The notes: a model not told the origin generated them from the sequence alone. A DNA stretch of 64,000 nt from Artemisia argyi (GCA_030686995.1 CM060681.1:161101333-161165332), one strand, 5' to 3'; counted from the stretch's first letter, positions 47,029-56,632 are shown. Program-made: numbers and translations.

Positions 47029-50000
47029 ATGGCAGAACACAATGACATCCCTTACGGACCAGAACCTGAACCCATTCGTGCATGGGAAGACACATTTCCT
47101 GAAAACTACTCCAGGAAGATTGGAAAGAACAACCTAAGAGTCAACTTCAACAAACTCACATGCAATGAGTCTTCTTGCCTTGTTGCTGTTGATGCTCTCA
47201 TCTATCACCCGTGCAAAGTTCTTCTCACCAAATCTGCTGCAGTGGCATGCTTCTACATACATCAGTTTTGGCACACAATCCACCTGGACCTCCTGGAAGA
47301 GTCCTTTACTTGTATGCTTCACATGAGACAAGTCACGGTCGACAAGGATCTTCTCCGTAGTGCTCTTGGACTTCCCGAACTTGAACCGAATGAAGAGTAT
47401 GACCAAGTTCCCACTGAAGAAGAATTGATAGAATGGCTGAGAGATATTGGGTATGATGAGTCTGAAGGGGTCATTACTAGTCACTCTAGGGTCAATATCA
47501 GATTTCTTCCACAGCCTTGGAGAACTCTCTACATCATAATTGCCAAGTCACTATCCGGCAGAGACACAGGCCATGAACACCCTAAGCTCCAACATCTCAG
47601 GCTGTTCTGGGCTATTGCTAATGTCAAGAAGGTTGATTATGCCAGCATTATCTGGGAAGATATTGTGTGGCACATACACCGCAAGACAACCAATATTCCT
47701 TTCGTCCGTTTCACCAAACTTCTTATTGCAAGCTTCCTCCATGAATATGATGACATTCCTCAAAGATTGAATGATGAGTTTCAGCACACATACAAGAATG
47801 AGGACACACTGAAGGTCATCAAGAGAATGGATACAAGTACAAGGAAACAGGGAAAGAAACTTCCAGATAGCCTCTTAACTGACAAAGTCAAGGATGGTAA
47901 TAACTACAAGTACTACCTACAAGCTATTGAAGCAGAGAAAGTTGGGTTCTTGGACGAAGCTGCTCTACCTTCATACATGCAGAAGAAAGGTAAGAAAGGT
48001 AGCAAATCTGGCAGCTCAGAAAGTTCTACCAAATCCAAACCCAAGAAAAAGCCATCATCCAAGATCAGAATTCCTGCAAAGAAACTTACTGCTGAACCTG
48101 GCTGGTTTCCCTCACCTCCACTTTCTCCAAAACCTGCTGACTCTGAACAAACCGAATCCGATGAAGGTCCTATTTACAGTGAAGCCTATGCCAATATCAC
48201 CAAGAAAGTCAATCTTGATGAAATTGACGATAAGGATTTGACGTTCGAAGATTGGGATAATATTATTGACGAATCTGCTGATTATGCTGAATCCCCCTCA
48301 CACCTCTATCAACGTCCACTCACCAAAGCTCAAACAATTTTGGAAGAAGAAAGGATCAGAAGGAAAAAGATGAAGGAACTAATTACAGCTGTACAAGAGC
48401 CTGAAGGCCTTTCAGTCGAAGAAGAAAATGAACGGGCTCTCAACCTCGGTCTCCTTCACAGCCGAATTGATACATTCAATGCTGATATGCCTCCACCTCC
48501 TGTCTTCTCTCAGACCACCGAAGCTGGCGGCTCAAGCAGCATTCCTGAGCCTACCACAGGAATCACCTCTGACTTAGTTGTTTATGATACACCCTCAGTA
48601 TCTCCCACTGACGTTGAGATGACTCCAGCAATGGGAGAGGAAGGAGAAGATGATCCTATGGATACCGATGCTCCAAGACTTATGTCTATGGAAGAAATGG
48701 AGCGTAGAGAACGGGCTCAGGAAGAGGAACTGAAAAGAAAACAAGAAGCTGAAGAGGCCAGACTTGAAGAGATTGCTCAAGCTAAACTGGAAGAAACGAT
48801 CAGAATGGAAGAGAGCAGGAAAGCAGAGGAGGCAGCCAAACTGGCTGAAGAAAAGTCTAAGAAGGAAGAAGAAGCCAGGCTGGCTGAAGAACAAAGGCTT
48901 AAAGCCGAAGCTGATAGGCTGGCTGAAGAAAAACTTAAGAAAGAAGAAGAAGCCAGGGTTGCTGAAGTACTAAGACAGAAAGCTGAAGCTGAAAAACTGG
49001 CAGAAGAACTTAGGGTGAAAGAAGCAGCAGCCAAAGATAAGAAAGTTGTACAACCCGAACTACAGAAAGGAGATGTCAAAGACACAACCACCATTATTGA
49101 ATCATCACAGTCATCACCTCCTGCATCTGAATCAACACATGGCAAATCAATCAAGAAACCGAGCTCCAAAGCCTCTGCTGCATCCAAACTACTCAAGTCT
49201 GCTTTCAAAAGAGTGCATGATAAGAAGAGAAGCAAACTAGAAGATCAGGTTGCTAAACTTGCAACCCAGGTTGCTGAACTATCTAAACTGAACACGAACG
49301 TCAACGAGCTACAAGATAAGGTTGACATTTTCCTAGCTAAAGACGTAACAGAGAACTTGGAAGCCGCATTAGCAGCTCAAGCACAAGAATACATGGCACA
49401 ACACTTAGTGGCTGAGCTGAAAGTACTGCTGGCACCAATGAGAGACGAACTCACCAAGTTCGCTGAGCAAGCAGTTAAGAAAGTTATCCGATCAACAACC
49501 TTCACCCTTCGTGCCGACAAGTCTACTGCTCCTCTACCGGGACTATCTCTGGATGATTTGGAAATTCAACTTTTGGACAAGCTGGCAAGCAAAACTACCT
49601 TATCTCCTGAAGAAGCCAAAGTCCTGGAAGCACTGAATAACAAACTGACTAAAGAGACCTGCAGCACAGAGGCCGATAAGCTGAAACGACAAAGAGATGA
49701 TGAAGACAGGGATCCTAATTCTCAGGCAAAGAAACAGAAACAAGCCGAAGGATCCTCATCTCAGCACAAAACACCGGTAATTCCTCCTACCACAACAACT
49801 TCCTCACAACAACCGAAGGCATCCGGTTCTGCTCCCAAGGCACATGATCACTTTGAATACACCGGTGGTGACGACATTCCTATGCCCGATGAAGTTCCAG
49901 AACCATCTCCTAAGCAGAAGAAGAAAGATAAGAAAGGAAAGCATCAGCAACCTCAACCGGATACCTCAACTAAAGGCACCAAACCAAAGAAACCCATAAC

Positions 50001-51342
50001 CGTCCTTAGCTGGCTAGACCAAGACAATAGTGCCGAATACTCCTGGTTTGAGAAGATGATAAATTCGCAACCACCACTGGAAGACAATCATGAACCTCAA
50101 GATGGTCGTACAGTGGAATATGCTCAAATGATTCAACAAAAGTTTAAGATGAAAAAGATGAATAAGAAAGAGCTGCGAAGAATCAAAAATGATGCTTTCA
50201 ATCTTCTGAAAGATCGGTCTGCTAACTCAATCGAGCTTGAATACCATCTGGAAAATATTGCTCGAGCTATGTCAAGCAATATTGACTGGATCAACCCTGA
50301 ATCATATGTCGATCCGGTCACAAAGAAAACCGCACCTTACATTACTGATTGGTCCAAACCACTACCAATGATTGGGAAGCCTAAGGAACCAAAGATCCCG
50401 TACAAGTTCTTCTACAACACAGACTTGGAATTCCTGACACTTGGCAGCAAGATCGAGAAGAAGTATGTCACCTCACTCGCCTTTCTCCCTGCAGCTCGAT
50501 ATCTCAACAATGCCATCGAAGAAGAAGCTTCAGCATTATTCGTCGACAAAATTGTTGAATATGACCGAGATGCACTTTATGGTATTCATCATTGGCCAAC
50601 CAACCGGGCACAGTACTATCGAAGCAGCAGACTTAATCAGACGATGGGTGATGTAGAAAGTGATCTGAAGATAGTCTCCATTCAATTCATCTCGACTGTC
50701 ACGTTCTTTGGGTACCCCTTCCTCAGCAAAATCACACTGAAAAGGCTTGATGAAAAGGAGTACGATATTTCCGAGTCTGACTTTCCACGACTACGTCTCA
50801 ACGACATTGAAGACATGTACCTGCTAAAAGTTCAAGGAAAACTCTGTGGCTTGCCCAAAGACATACAGCTTGCCTTTATCCAAGCTCTTCTCATCTACAT
50901 CAGGCAGATTGTCATAAGAGAAAGAGTTGAAGATCTTCAGTTAGGAGTGGAAAGTTACCAGAAGAAGCTCAATCTCACTAAACCAAACCTGTTTGACATC
51001 CCCGACCTTCAACGTCTACCTCAATACTCCTTGATCAGACGACCATTTGGGTTCACCTACCGAAGTATTAACGGTCGCAACTGCTTTATGGGATATGAAG
51101 AAATTCATAAGTTCTGTGATGAAACTCTCAAGTTCGTCAGAGATGGAATCAAAGGCAGAATCAATGATATTGAACTGGGTAAATCCAAAAGGTGGAACAC
51201 AAATGACGCCCGGGATGCTCGCAGATTCATCTTCAGGATTGAAAACAGATTGAGGCGCAGGGATCAGTTTCGGAGGTTGGAGAGTTATGTTGGAGGCAGA
51301 TCCAAATTTCCGGTGCTGACATTTCAGAGACCTGATTGGTAA
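47029..51342 (+). CDS. Large protein of unknown function carried by the non-autonomous LTR element
   Basis: An intact frame of 1437 codons with no recognised enzymatic domain. Residues 1-260 form a compact globular part (NFNKLTCNESSCLVAVDALI, YIHQFWHTIHLDLLEESFTC, PTEEELIEWLRDIGYDESEG). Residues 310-350 are Lys/Ser-rich and could be a nuclear signal or RNA-binding patch. Residues 370-480 are acidic. Residues 545-680 are a long Ala/Glu/Lys/Leu coiled coil with EEARLAEE-type repeats, and 725-800 a second coiled coil. A Pro/Gln/Lys linker follows (870-1000), then a second globular part to the end (FEKMINSQPPLED, GVESYQKKLNLTKPNLFDIP, ETLKFVRDGIKGRINDIELG, terminal FRRLESYVGGRSK). From memory, ESYQKKLNLTKP-like segments occur in many unannotated Asteraceae repeat proteins; this cannot be verified here. 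No CCHC knuckle, protease, polymerase or integrase motif is present. Being the only frame, it may help packaging or particle formation; that is inference. Confidence 0.85.
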   Translation: MAEHNDIPYGPEPEPIRAWEDTFPENYSRKIGKNNLRVNFNKLTCNESSCLVAVDALIYHPCKVLLTKSAAVACFYIHQFWHTIHLDLLEESFTCMLHMRQVTVDKDLLRSALGLPELEPNEEYDQVPTEEELIEWLRDIGYDESEGVITSHSRVNIRFLPQPWRTLYIIIAKSLSGRDTGHEHPKLQHLRLFWAIANVKKVDYASIIWEDIVWHIHRKTTNIPFVRFTKLLIASFLHEYDDIPQRLNDEFQHTYKNEDTLKVIKRMDTSTRKQGKKLPDSLLTDKVKDGNNYKYYLQAIEAEKVGFLDEAALPSYMQKKGKKGSKSGSSESSTKSKPKKKPSSKIRIPAKKLTAEPGWFPSPPLSPKPADSEQTESDEGPIYSEAYANITKKVNLDEIDDKDLTFEDWDNIIDESADYAESPSHLYQRPLTKAQTILEEERIRRKKMKELITAVQEPEGLSVEEENERALNLGLLHSRIDTFNADMPPPPVFSQTTEAGGSSSIPEPTTGITSDLVVYDTPSVSPTDVEMTPAMGEEGEDDPMDTDAPRLMSMEEMERRERAQEEELKRKQEAEEARLEEIAQAKLEETIRMEESRKAEEAAKLAEEKSKKEEEARLAEEQRLKAEADRLAEEKLKKEEEARVAEVLRQKAEAEKLAEELRVKEAAAKDKKVVQPELQKGDVKDTTTIIESSQSSPPASESTHGKSIKKPSSKASAASKLLKSAFKRVHDKKRSKLEDQVAKLATQVAELSKLNTNVNELQDKVDIFLAKDVTENLEAALAAQAQEYMAQHLVAELKVLLAPMRDELTKFAEQAVKKVIRSTTFTLRADKSTAPLPGLSLDDLEIQLLDKLASKTTLSPEEAKVLEALNNKLTKETCSTEADKLKRQRDDEDRDPNSQAKKQKQAEGSSSQHKTPVIPPTTTTSSQQPKASGSAPKAHDHFEYTGGDDIPMPDEVPEPSPKQKKKDKKGKHQQPQPDTSTKGTKPKKPITVLSWLDQDNSAEYSWFEKMINSQPPLEDNHEPQDGRTVEYAQMIQQKFKMKKMNKKELRRIKNDAFNLLKDRSANSIELEYHLENIARAMSSNIDWINPESYVDPVTKKTAPYITDWSKPLPMIGKPKEPKIPYKFFYNTDLEFLTLGSKIEKKYVTSLAFLPAARYLNNAIEEEASALFVDKIVEYDRDALYGIHHWPTNRAQYYRSSRLNQTMGDVESDLKIVSIQFISTVTFFGYPFLSKITLKRLDEKEYDISESDFPRLRLNDIEDMYLLKVQGKLCGLPKDIQLAFIQALLIYIRQIVIRERVEDLQLGVESYQKKLNLTKPNLFDIPDLQRLPQYSLIRRPFGFTYRSINGRNCFMGYEEIHKFCDETLKFVRDGIKGRINDIELGKSKRWNTNDARDARRFIFRIENRLRRRDQFRRLESYVGGRSKFPVLTFQRPDW

Positions 51343-51389
51343 ATCATTGTAAGCATTTGATTTGATTTGTCAATAATTTACTTAATAAT

Positions 51390-51546
51390 GGTTTGTGCAC
51401 GCATATCAGTGTACAACCCGTACTTGTAAAGAAAGGACCCTGAGGTACGCATCAGTGCCTCAATCCTAATATAAGGAGCGAAGGCTTCTTACTTTTGAGT
51501 AGAATTAATCAAACATTTATGATTTTTTCATAATTCTGCTCAAAAG
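51390..51546 (+). ncRNA. Three hairpins just after the long frame (candidate structured RNA)
   Basis: Hairpin 1 pairs 51390-51400 with 51409-51418 (one bulge). Hairpin 2 pairs 51442-51448 with 51455-51461. Their loops are related: gcatatca and gcatca, each followed by gtg. Hairpin 3 pairs 51492-51507 (cttttgagtagaatta) with 51531-51546, 15 of 16 positions Watson-Crick and one G-U. Whether they act as RNA is inference. Confidence 0.5.
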
Positions 51547-51841
51547 GACAAGTATTTCACCTCAATAAGACCTAATCACTTGTTGAGGGGGAGCACTTGT
51601 CAAAACAAAATACTTTGCTCAAAATCAAAAAGTTCTTGGAGAATCTCCCCGTAAGACTCAAAAGGCATATTTTAATCTAAAAGATTATCAAAAACATCAT
51701 CTTATATGCTATTTTTGAGGGGGAGAAAATGAAAAAGTGATTAAAATATACGAAGTCAATGCTTAAAAGTTGTATCATGTGCGAGCTAGACTCAGTTTTA
51801 ACCCAGGAATTGACGAGGCAATAAATGTTAGTAATATCGAA

Positions 51842-51961
51842 AAGACTTATCCTCGACGGGTAATAACATCAAGTTAGATATTAGAGCTAGTTGTCACCTA
51901 AAAGCTGACAATGTATCTCTTTATCTAACCACGTAAGCGTGTCTCGAAAAGGATTAGTCTT
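51842..51961 (+). ncRNA. Structured element A (twin of element B)
   Basis: The outer stem pairs 51842-51853 (aagacttatcct) with 51950-51961 (aggattagtctt), with a single mismatch. Inside it, the strands cgacgggtaataacatcaag (51854-51873) and gtaagcgtgtctcgaa (51933-51948) are left unpaired. They enclose inner stems gttagata/tatctaac and ttgtca/tgacaa. The same two internal strands recur in element B with different outer and inner stems. Confidence 0.55.
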
Positions 51962-51986
51962 AGTAGAAATGTACCGTCTCGAGAAA

Positions 51987-52078
51987 CTTTCTGTGGACTT
52001 GACCAGGCCGGGTAATAACTTCAAGCTAGTTTAACTAGTGATGTAAGCGTGTCTCGAATCGGTCCTGTTCACAGAAAG
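51987..52078 (+). ncRNA. Structured element B (twin of element A)
   Basis: The outer stem pairs 51987-51998 (ctttctgtggac) with 52067-52078 (gttcacagaaag), all twelve positions counting one G-U. The internal strands are cgggtaataacttcaag (52009-52025) and gtaagcgtgtctcgaa (52033-52048), nearly identical to those of element A, around a short inner hairpin ctagtt/aactag. The stems differ completely from A yet still pair. That is the pattern of selection on structure, not of simple duplication. Confidence 0.55.
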
Positions 52079-52099
52079 TGAATCAATTCAAAAGTGATT

Positions 52100-52226
52100 G
52101 CTCCTCCCGCATGTGCAAATTTATTAAATACTTATGAGCACATGTGCAGGGGGAGCCCTTCAAAAGTGTACGCAAAACTCTCAAAGTGTTAACCAAAATA
52201 TTTGATTATCACCAACACTTTGAGAG
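52100..52226 (+). ncRNA. Two further long hairpins
   Basis: Hairpin C pairs 52100-52116 (gctcctcccgcatgtgc) with 52138-52156, imperfectly. Hairpin D pairs 52178-52190 (ctctcaaagtgtt) with 52214-52226 (aacactttgagag), perfect over 13 bp. Both directly follow element B. Confidence 0.5.
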
Positions 52227-53599
52227 ATTTTTCTATCAAAGGTTTCTTGGCTACTGTCGGAGTTATAAGGTGATTAAGATAGGAATAACCGTCCTATGAT
52301 CCGCCAGAGCCGGAGGGATCTACCCAAGGACATCCCCCATAGTTAGTATTAGAAGTCCTTAGGTATGATACGTAAAAGGAGAAATGAATGAAAGGGAAAG
52401 AAGGAGTTGAAGAATTAAAAAGAAAAGTAAAGTAAAGGGTGAAAAGAAATAGCCCTCCTTATGTTCAACCTTAGGGCAGACACCGGGTTCAATACGTATG
52501 CTACTGGCTGTTGCAAAAGACAACACCGGTATTGAAGATTAAGTCGTCATGGACCCAGTGACGCAATGCACTAAACCTTCTTAACCACTCAAGTTCTCTT
52601 AAAAGGACTTGTTTCATTCTCACGGGGATCCCGCGTAATCTATCGACCTATCTCTTAGAGACGGTTGATATTGAAGCAGGAGACACCTCCCCAGTCTCCG
52701 CATAGGAAACCTAGGTGTGCACTTATAGAGTCTAGAGCCTTGAGATACATCAAAGATCTCTTAGGAACACTTAGTATTTCTACACCTGGTGTTCTACATC
52801 AATGGGCATCAGTTGTAAACTATCGAGTCCTTCGCAGATCTTAGCAATCTGCCGAGAACGTTTATGAGAGGATTACATAAGTATTTCTCAATGATTAAAC
52901 GGAAATCCTGCCAGGGTCAACATCAAACAGCCCTGACAGCAGGTCACTTCGGTAACCCCACAAGGGTTACGCTTAGTGTTTGCGGTGGTTCCATTACGGT
53001 CTACAGTCGTGGAGTGATCCCCAGCGACTCACCCAGTCATTGAGCTACTCAGTAGGTCTCGTAAGCTCCTTCGGGAGTATCTGATATGGGAACGGCCTGG
53101 ATAAGGATTAGAAGGAATCTTCACAATATGCTGTTGATGAGCTCTAACTCCTTATCCGTAAGTACCGGTTGTTTTATTGCTAACTGTTTACTCGCAGGTA
53201 CCTCACTTCCATGATGATAGATTCCAACATGCTCATACATACATCTTGAAGTCAAAGAAAGCTCCCCCAAAGATCTTAGCAACACAAAGTTGAAAGAAAG
53301 ATTCTACGGCAATTAGAAGAATCTACAAAGTATAAAGACAAAGATCTCAATGCATGAAAAAGGAACTTCTTGTAAGTGAAAGTCTAAAGATGTATGAGTA
53401 TGTTGGAATGACGTACAACCACCACAGACGCAAGAGTGACGAACGGCAGACAACTTCATAATCCATCATTACCAAAGAACAAAGACAAAGAGCAAAGTAC
53501 ATTCACTATCATTCATTCATTTTGAAGACGTCTAGAGTTTACATGTCACAAGTCACCGACAAAGATGAAGACGTCAAGCAACCGTGATGACCGACCCTT
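52227..53599 (+). other. Hairpin-rich non-coding tail of the non-autonomous element
   Basis: No open frame of note. Small hairpins include caagttc/ggacttg (52590-52596 with 52605-52611), gcagat/atctgc (52834-52839 with 52847-52852), gtaaccc/gggttac (52952-52958 with 52964-52970) and ctcc-ttcg-ggag (53066-53077), the last with a UUCG-type tetraloop. Base composition is less AT-rich than in the neighbouring elements. Origin unknown. Confidence 0.45.
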
Positions 53600-53609
53600 A
53601 GGGGGAGAT
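53600..53609 (+). other. Polypurine tract of the non-autonomous element
   Basis: agggggagat lies immediately before the right LTR, the usual primer position for plus-strand DNA synthesis. Related gaggggga(g) runs at 51586 and 51717 are not next to an LTR. Confidence 0.8.
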
Positions 53610-53953
53610 TGTTGGGATCATACTTTAGTATTTAGTCAAGTCTCGGTCATTACATTTTGTAATAGGTTGCTTAAGTATTAATTCTTATTACTGTTTAAGT
53701 TAATGGGCAACATGTAAAAGCCCAAGAGGCCTTAAAAGCCCACGTTAAAAGGATAAGGGAGGAAGGGTGTGTTGCCCTAGCTCCTCCCTTATAAATAGTA
53801 AGCTTATGTTACATTTTATTTTGTTGGTTATTAGATTACCTTAAGGAAACTCTTGCACATTTATCTTTCTTATTATCTTATAATCAACCAAGTCTATTTC
53901 TCATCTCATTTCTCTTTATATCATACTTGTGTTTACTAAATGGTGACCTAACA
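53610..53953 (+). repeat. 3' LTR of the non-autonomous element
   Basis: Reads the same as 45538-45881 along its whole 344 bp. Followed by the target duplication GCAAG. Confidence 0.95.
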
Positions 53954-53958
53954 GCAAG

Positions 53959-54494
53959 CTCCTGAAATCTCCTATCATAAGCCCTGAGATCATTTCCTTT
54001 CACAACCAACGTGTGAAACTCATCTTCTAACTTCTTGATCTCACCTCTAGGGCAGAACTTCTTCAACATCTCTCCTTAAAGTCAGCCCAGGTGATCTGAT
54101 AGGCCTCCTCTACTCCTATCTTCTGAGCAGCTGCATTCCACCAAGACAACACGTCTTCCAACAATGTTCCAGTAGCAAACGAGACTCGGCTTTCAGTGGC
54201 ACAACCGCTCCTCACAAACACAGTCTCAGTTCGCTCAAACCATCGAGCAAGCTCTGTCACTCCTCCAGTTCCTTTGAAGTGAGATGGTTTACAAGCAATG
54301 AAGTCCTTATAGGTGCACTTCCGAGTCGCAGCAGACTCGCTCTCAGCAGTGGCTCGGTTATTGCTACTAGTTCGTGCCATTGCAGCAGTTTGCTCTTCTA
54401 AAGCTACAGCAACACTGTCAGCAACCAACTTCCTTATAGCAGCCTGGGTCATAGCGGGTGACGAGGTAGCAGTAGCGGTTTTCCTTGGGGCCAT
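53959..54494 (-). pseudogene. gag: Gag N-terminal part of the Tekay-like element, frameshifted
   Basis: Starts with ATG at 54494 (MAPRKTATAT). The Gag core runs from YKDFIACKPSHFKGTGGVTE through WWNAAAQKIG. Around 54070-54075 an extra two bases (gagag where gag would keep the frame) end the frame at ERC. The other frame resumes at MLKKFCPRGEIKKLE and runs to QELA at the insertion point. The C-terminal continuation is at 44212-45532. The core aligns with the Gag at 28410-29472, so the two elements are related but distinct. Confidence 0.88.
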
Positions 54495-54889
54495 AACTCT
54501 ATAAAATCATAAGTGCATAAGTACAAATCCAAACATCAATAACAAGAGAAACAGTGTAACCAACTCATAATAGTCGAGATCATCACAAAGTACATATCAC
54601 AACCACACCATAAATACATACATCAACATAACCATATCATTCATAAATAAACATCACGACATGTAACAACACATATGGAAATTATAATGAATCTCAATAT
54701 GGGAGCATAATAAAAAGAAAGATCAGACAACTAGAACATCATAAATCAATATCAATACGTTACAATCGTAACCAACATAAAGTTTTAATAATTTTTGAAT
54801 TCATTGTTACAAAACAATAAGATACAACAATTATTAATGCCACAGGCGGCAAGTTAAGATGTCTCTGTAAGTAATGACATGTCATAGAT
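54495..54889 (-). other. Spacer between the extra frame and gag of the Tekay-like element
   Basis: About 400 bp, AT-rich, without a coding frame or recognised signal. Confidence 0.4.
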
Positions 54890-56410
54890 CTATGAAGGTC
54901 CAGGTGCGCCTCCTGATCTCCTCTCCAGCTCTCTGATGATCCGGATCATCCCCAACATCTCCATATCCCTGGATCTCTCACGGGCCTGAATCTCCTCAAT
55001 AGTGGCTGAAAGTGCATGGATGGTAGAACTAGATGCAGCTAACTCCTGTGCCTGATGCTCCATCATCTCCTGTGTAATGGCCGCAATCGCTCTCAAATCA
55101 TCTATCTCGTGCCTCTTAACATCTAGTCGATGACCAAACTCAGTGATGGTAGCCTGTGCCTCCTCGATCTCTGTCCCCATCATCTCAAATACCATCTCTA
55201 AAGCTGTCCTATGTACCACGAGGTTCGTGACCTCCTCCTGCATACACTCTATCCTCTCCAAGGATATATCCTCAATAACACTCAACAACTCATCAAGACG
55301 ACCCTCATGTCTAATCAATCTAGCAGCCAAGAGAGGGATAATATGGTGTATCGGCTCTCCAGTGACCGGTAACACCACTGAAGAGCCATCTCCAAGCTCA
55401 GCAGCCCTAGGCGATCCCTCAACCAATCTCCATCTACGTATGTAGTCTAACAAAAACGACCATCGACGAGCATCAACCAATCTATGAATGCCAGGTGAGG
55501 TGGGTGTCTCGGTGGGAGCAGGTGATGGTACAGGTGATGTAGCAGGTGATGGGATCGGTACAGTGGTAGTCTGAGAGTAGAAAACTGTAGGTGGTGGCAT
55601 GGGTGGTAAAGCCTCAGAGGTAAGGGGTGCGGTGTAAGTAGGTAGCATATACGGATGTGGCTCAGGTGGGGGTGATGCAGGTGATGGTGGGGGCGCTGGT
55701 GATGCCACAGGTGTCAGATCTGGCATAGAAACAGGTGGTAATACAGATATGGGTGATGGTACAGGTGTAGGTACAGGTGTAGATACAGGTGGTGTAACAG
55801 TAGAAGCAGGCAAAAAGCAGACTCGTTTCCGAGCCGTGCATTTGTGGGTATAGTCTCCCTCATGGTATCGAAACAACTCGCCAAAAGGCTCAGGCTCATA
55901 GGGCTCAAGAATCCTCACTCGCTTGCGCCGACGAATAGGTGCAGGCGGGGATGATGGTGGAACAGAAGCAGCAGTGTCAGAAGTATCGGAGTCAGAAGAC
56001 TCGTCATCAACATCTGAACCGGAGTGGTGACTAGCAGGTGGTGTAGGATGATCATCAGCCGCAAGAAACTGCTGAGATGTCAGGTACTGATCATAAAGGT
56101 ACTGTCCCTGTGTCATAGGTCCACAAACAGGATGAAAGAGAGGCTGAATAGCAAAGGAATCAATGGGTGTAGAAGCAACCTCACCCTCCTCAAAGGGCTC
56201 GGTGTCAGCAGAGGGGTCTCCAGATGGAACAGGAGATGGTATAGCAGGTGATACAGGTTGGGTGTCATGGTCAGAATCAAGGGTGTCTCGGGTGTCATGG
56301 GTGTCATAATCAGATAAGTCAATAGTAGGGTGAGTGGATGATGCTGGTACGACGTCGTCACTGTCGGACAAAAAAATAACCGGGGGCGACATGGTACTGT
56401 AATATCCCAA
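54890..56410 (-). CDS. Extra 506-codon frame between primer site and gag of the Tekay-like element
   Basis: The frame has the same orientation as gag and precedes it. Residues 1-165 are acidic and rich in Asp, Ser, Thr and Pro (SDSDD, DTRDTLDSDHD). A basic patch RRRKRVR at about 161-167 could be a nuclear or RNA-binding signal. Residues 200-320 are Pro-rich. The C-terminal 160 residues are predicted helical, with heptad-like leucines and isoleucines (from HEGRLDELLSVIEDI to the end), probably a coiled coil. No retroviral domain is present. The first in-frame ATG is used; another ATG six codons in (MSPPVIF) is equally possible. The frame is intact although gag-pol is broken. An extra 5' frame is not part of the standard chromovirus plan. 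Function unknown; a Gag-associated or regulatory role is a guess. Confidence 0.7.
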   Translation of the reverse strand: MGYYSTMSPPVIFLSDSDDVVPASSTHPTIDLSDYDTHDTRDTLDSDHDTQPVSPAIPSPVPSGDPSADTEPFEEGEVASTPIDSFAIQPLFHPVCGPMTQGQYLYDQYLTSQQFLAADDHPTPPASHHSGSDVDDESSDSDTSDTAASVPPSSPPAPIRRRKRVRILEPYEPEPFGELFRYHEGDYTHKCTARKRVCFLPASTVTPPVSTPVPTPVPSPISVLPPVSMPDLTPVASPAPPPSPASPPPEPHPYMLPTYTAPLTSEALPPMPPPTVFYSQTTTVPIPSPATSPVPSPAPTETPTSPGIHRLVDARRWSFLLDYIRRWRLVEGSPRAAELGDGSSVVLPVTGEPIHHIIPLLAARLIRHEGRLDELLSVIEDISLERIECMQEEVTNLVVHRTALEMVFEMMGTEIEEAQATITEFGHRLDVKRHEIDDLRAIAAITQEMMEHQAQELAASSSTIHALSATIEEIQARERSRDMEMLGMIRIIRELERRSGGAPGPS

Positions 56411-56632
56411 AAATAGCAGTGATATAAGTCATTTAGTCTACATAATGCTACATGCACAATGATCATGGTGTCATAGTGAGCTAAATGCGATGGGTGCTAA
56501 AAATCAAACCTTAAAACATGACATTGGCAAGCGCTGGCACGGAGGGCACTTCGGTGATAAATAGTTTGTTTAAAAATCTGGTGAGGTTATAGTCCAATGT
56601 TTTGAAAAATCATTTGGTTCTCTATAACCATG

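Larger units (their letters stand above)
45538..53953 (+). mobile_element. Recent non-autonomous LTR element with a 1437-codon frame of unknown function
   Basis: Two 344-bp LTRs (45538-45881, 53610-53953) that I cannot distinguish by eye. Target duplication GCAAG at 45533-45537 and 53954-53958, inside gag of the Tekay-like host element. A TGGTATCA primer site follows the left LTR, and a polypurine tract gggggagat precedes the right LTR. Short TG...CA LTRs with this primer site suggest copia affiliation. The 7.7-kb interior has no sense gag or pol. It holds an antisense gag fragment (45895-46110), a palindrome array (46384-46761), one long frame (47029-51342) and a hairpin-rich tail (51390-53077). 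Identical LTRs mean very recent insertion, so enzymes supplied by another element must have moved it. Confidence 0.93.

Noticed and set aside
48595..49235. Long minus-strand frames opposite the 1437-codon frame
   Set aside because: They are Ser/Phe/Leu-rich shadows of the Glu/Lys/Ala coiled-coil coding sequence on the plus strand.
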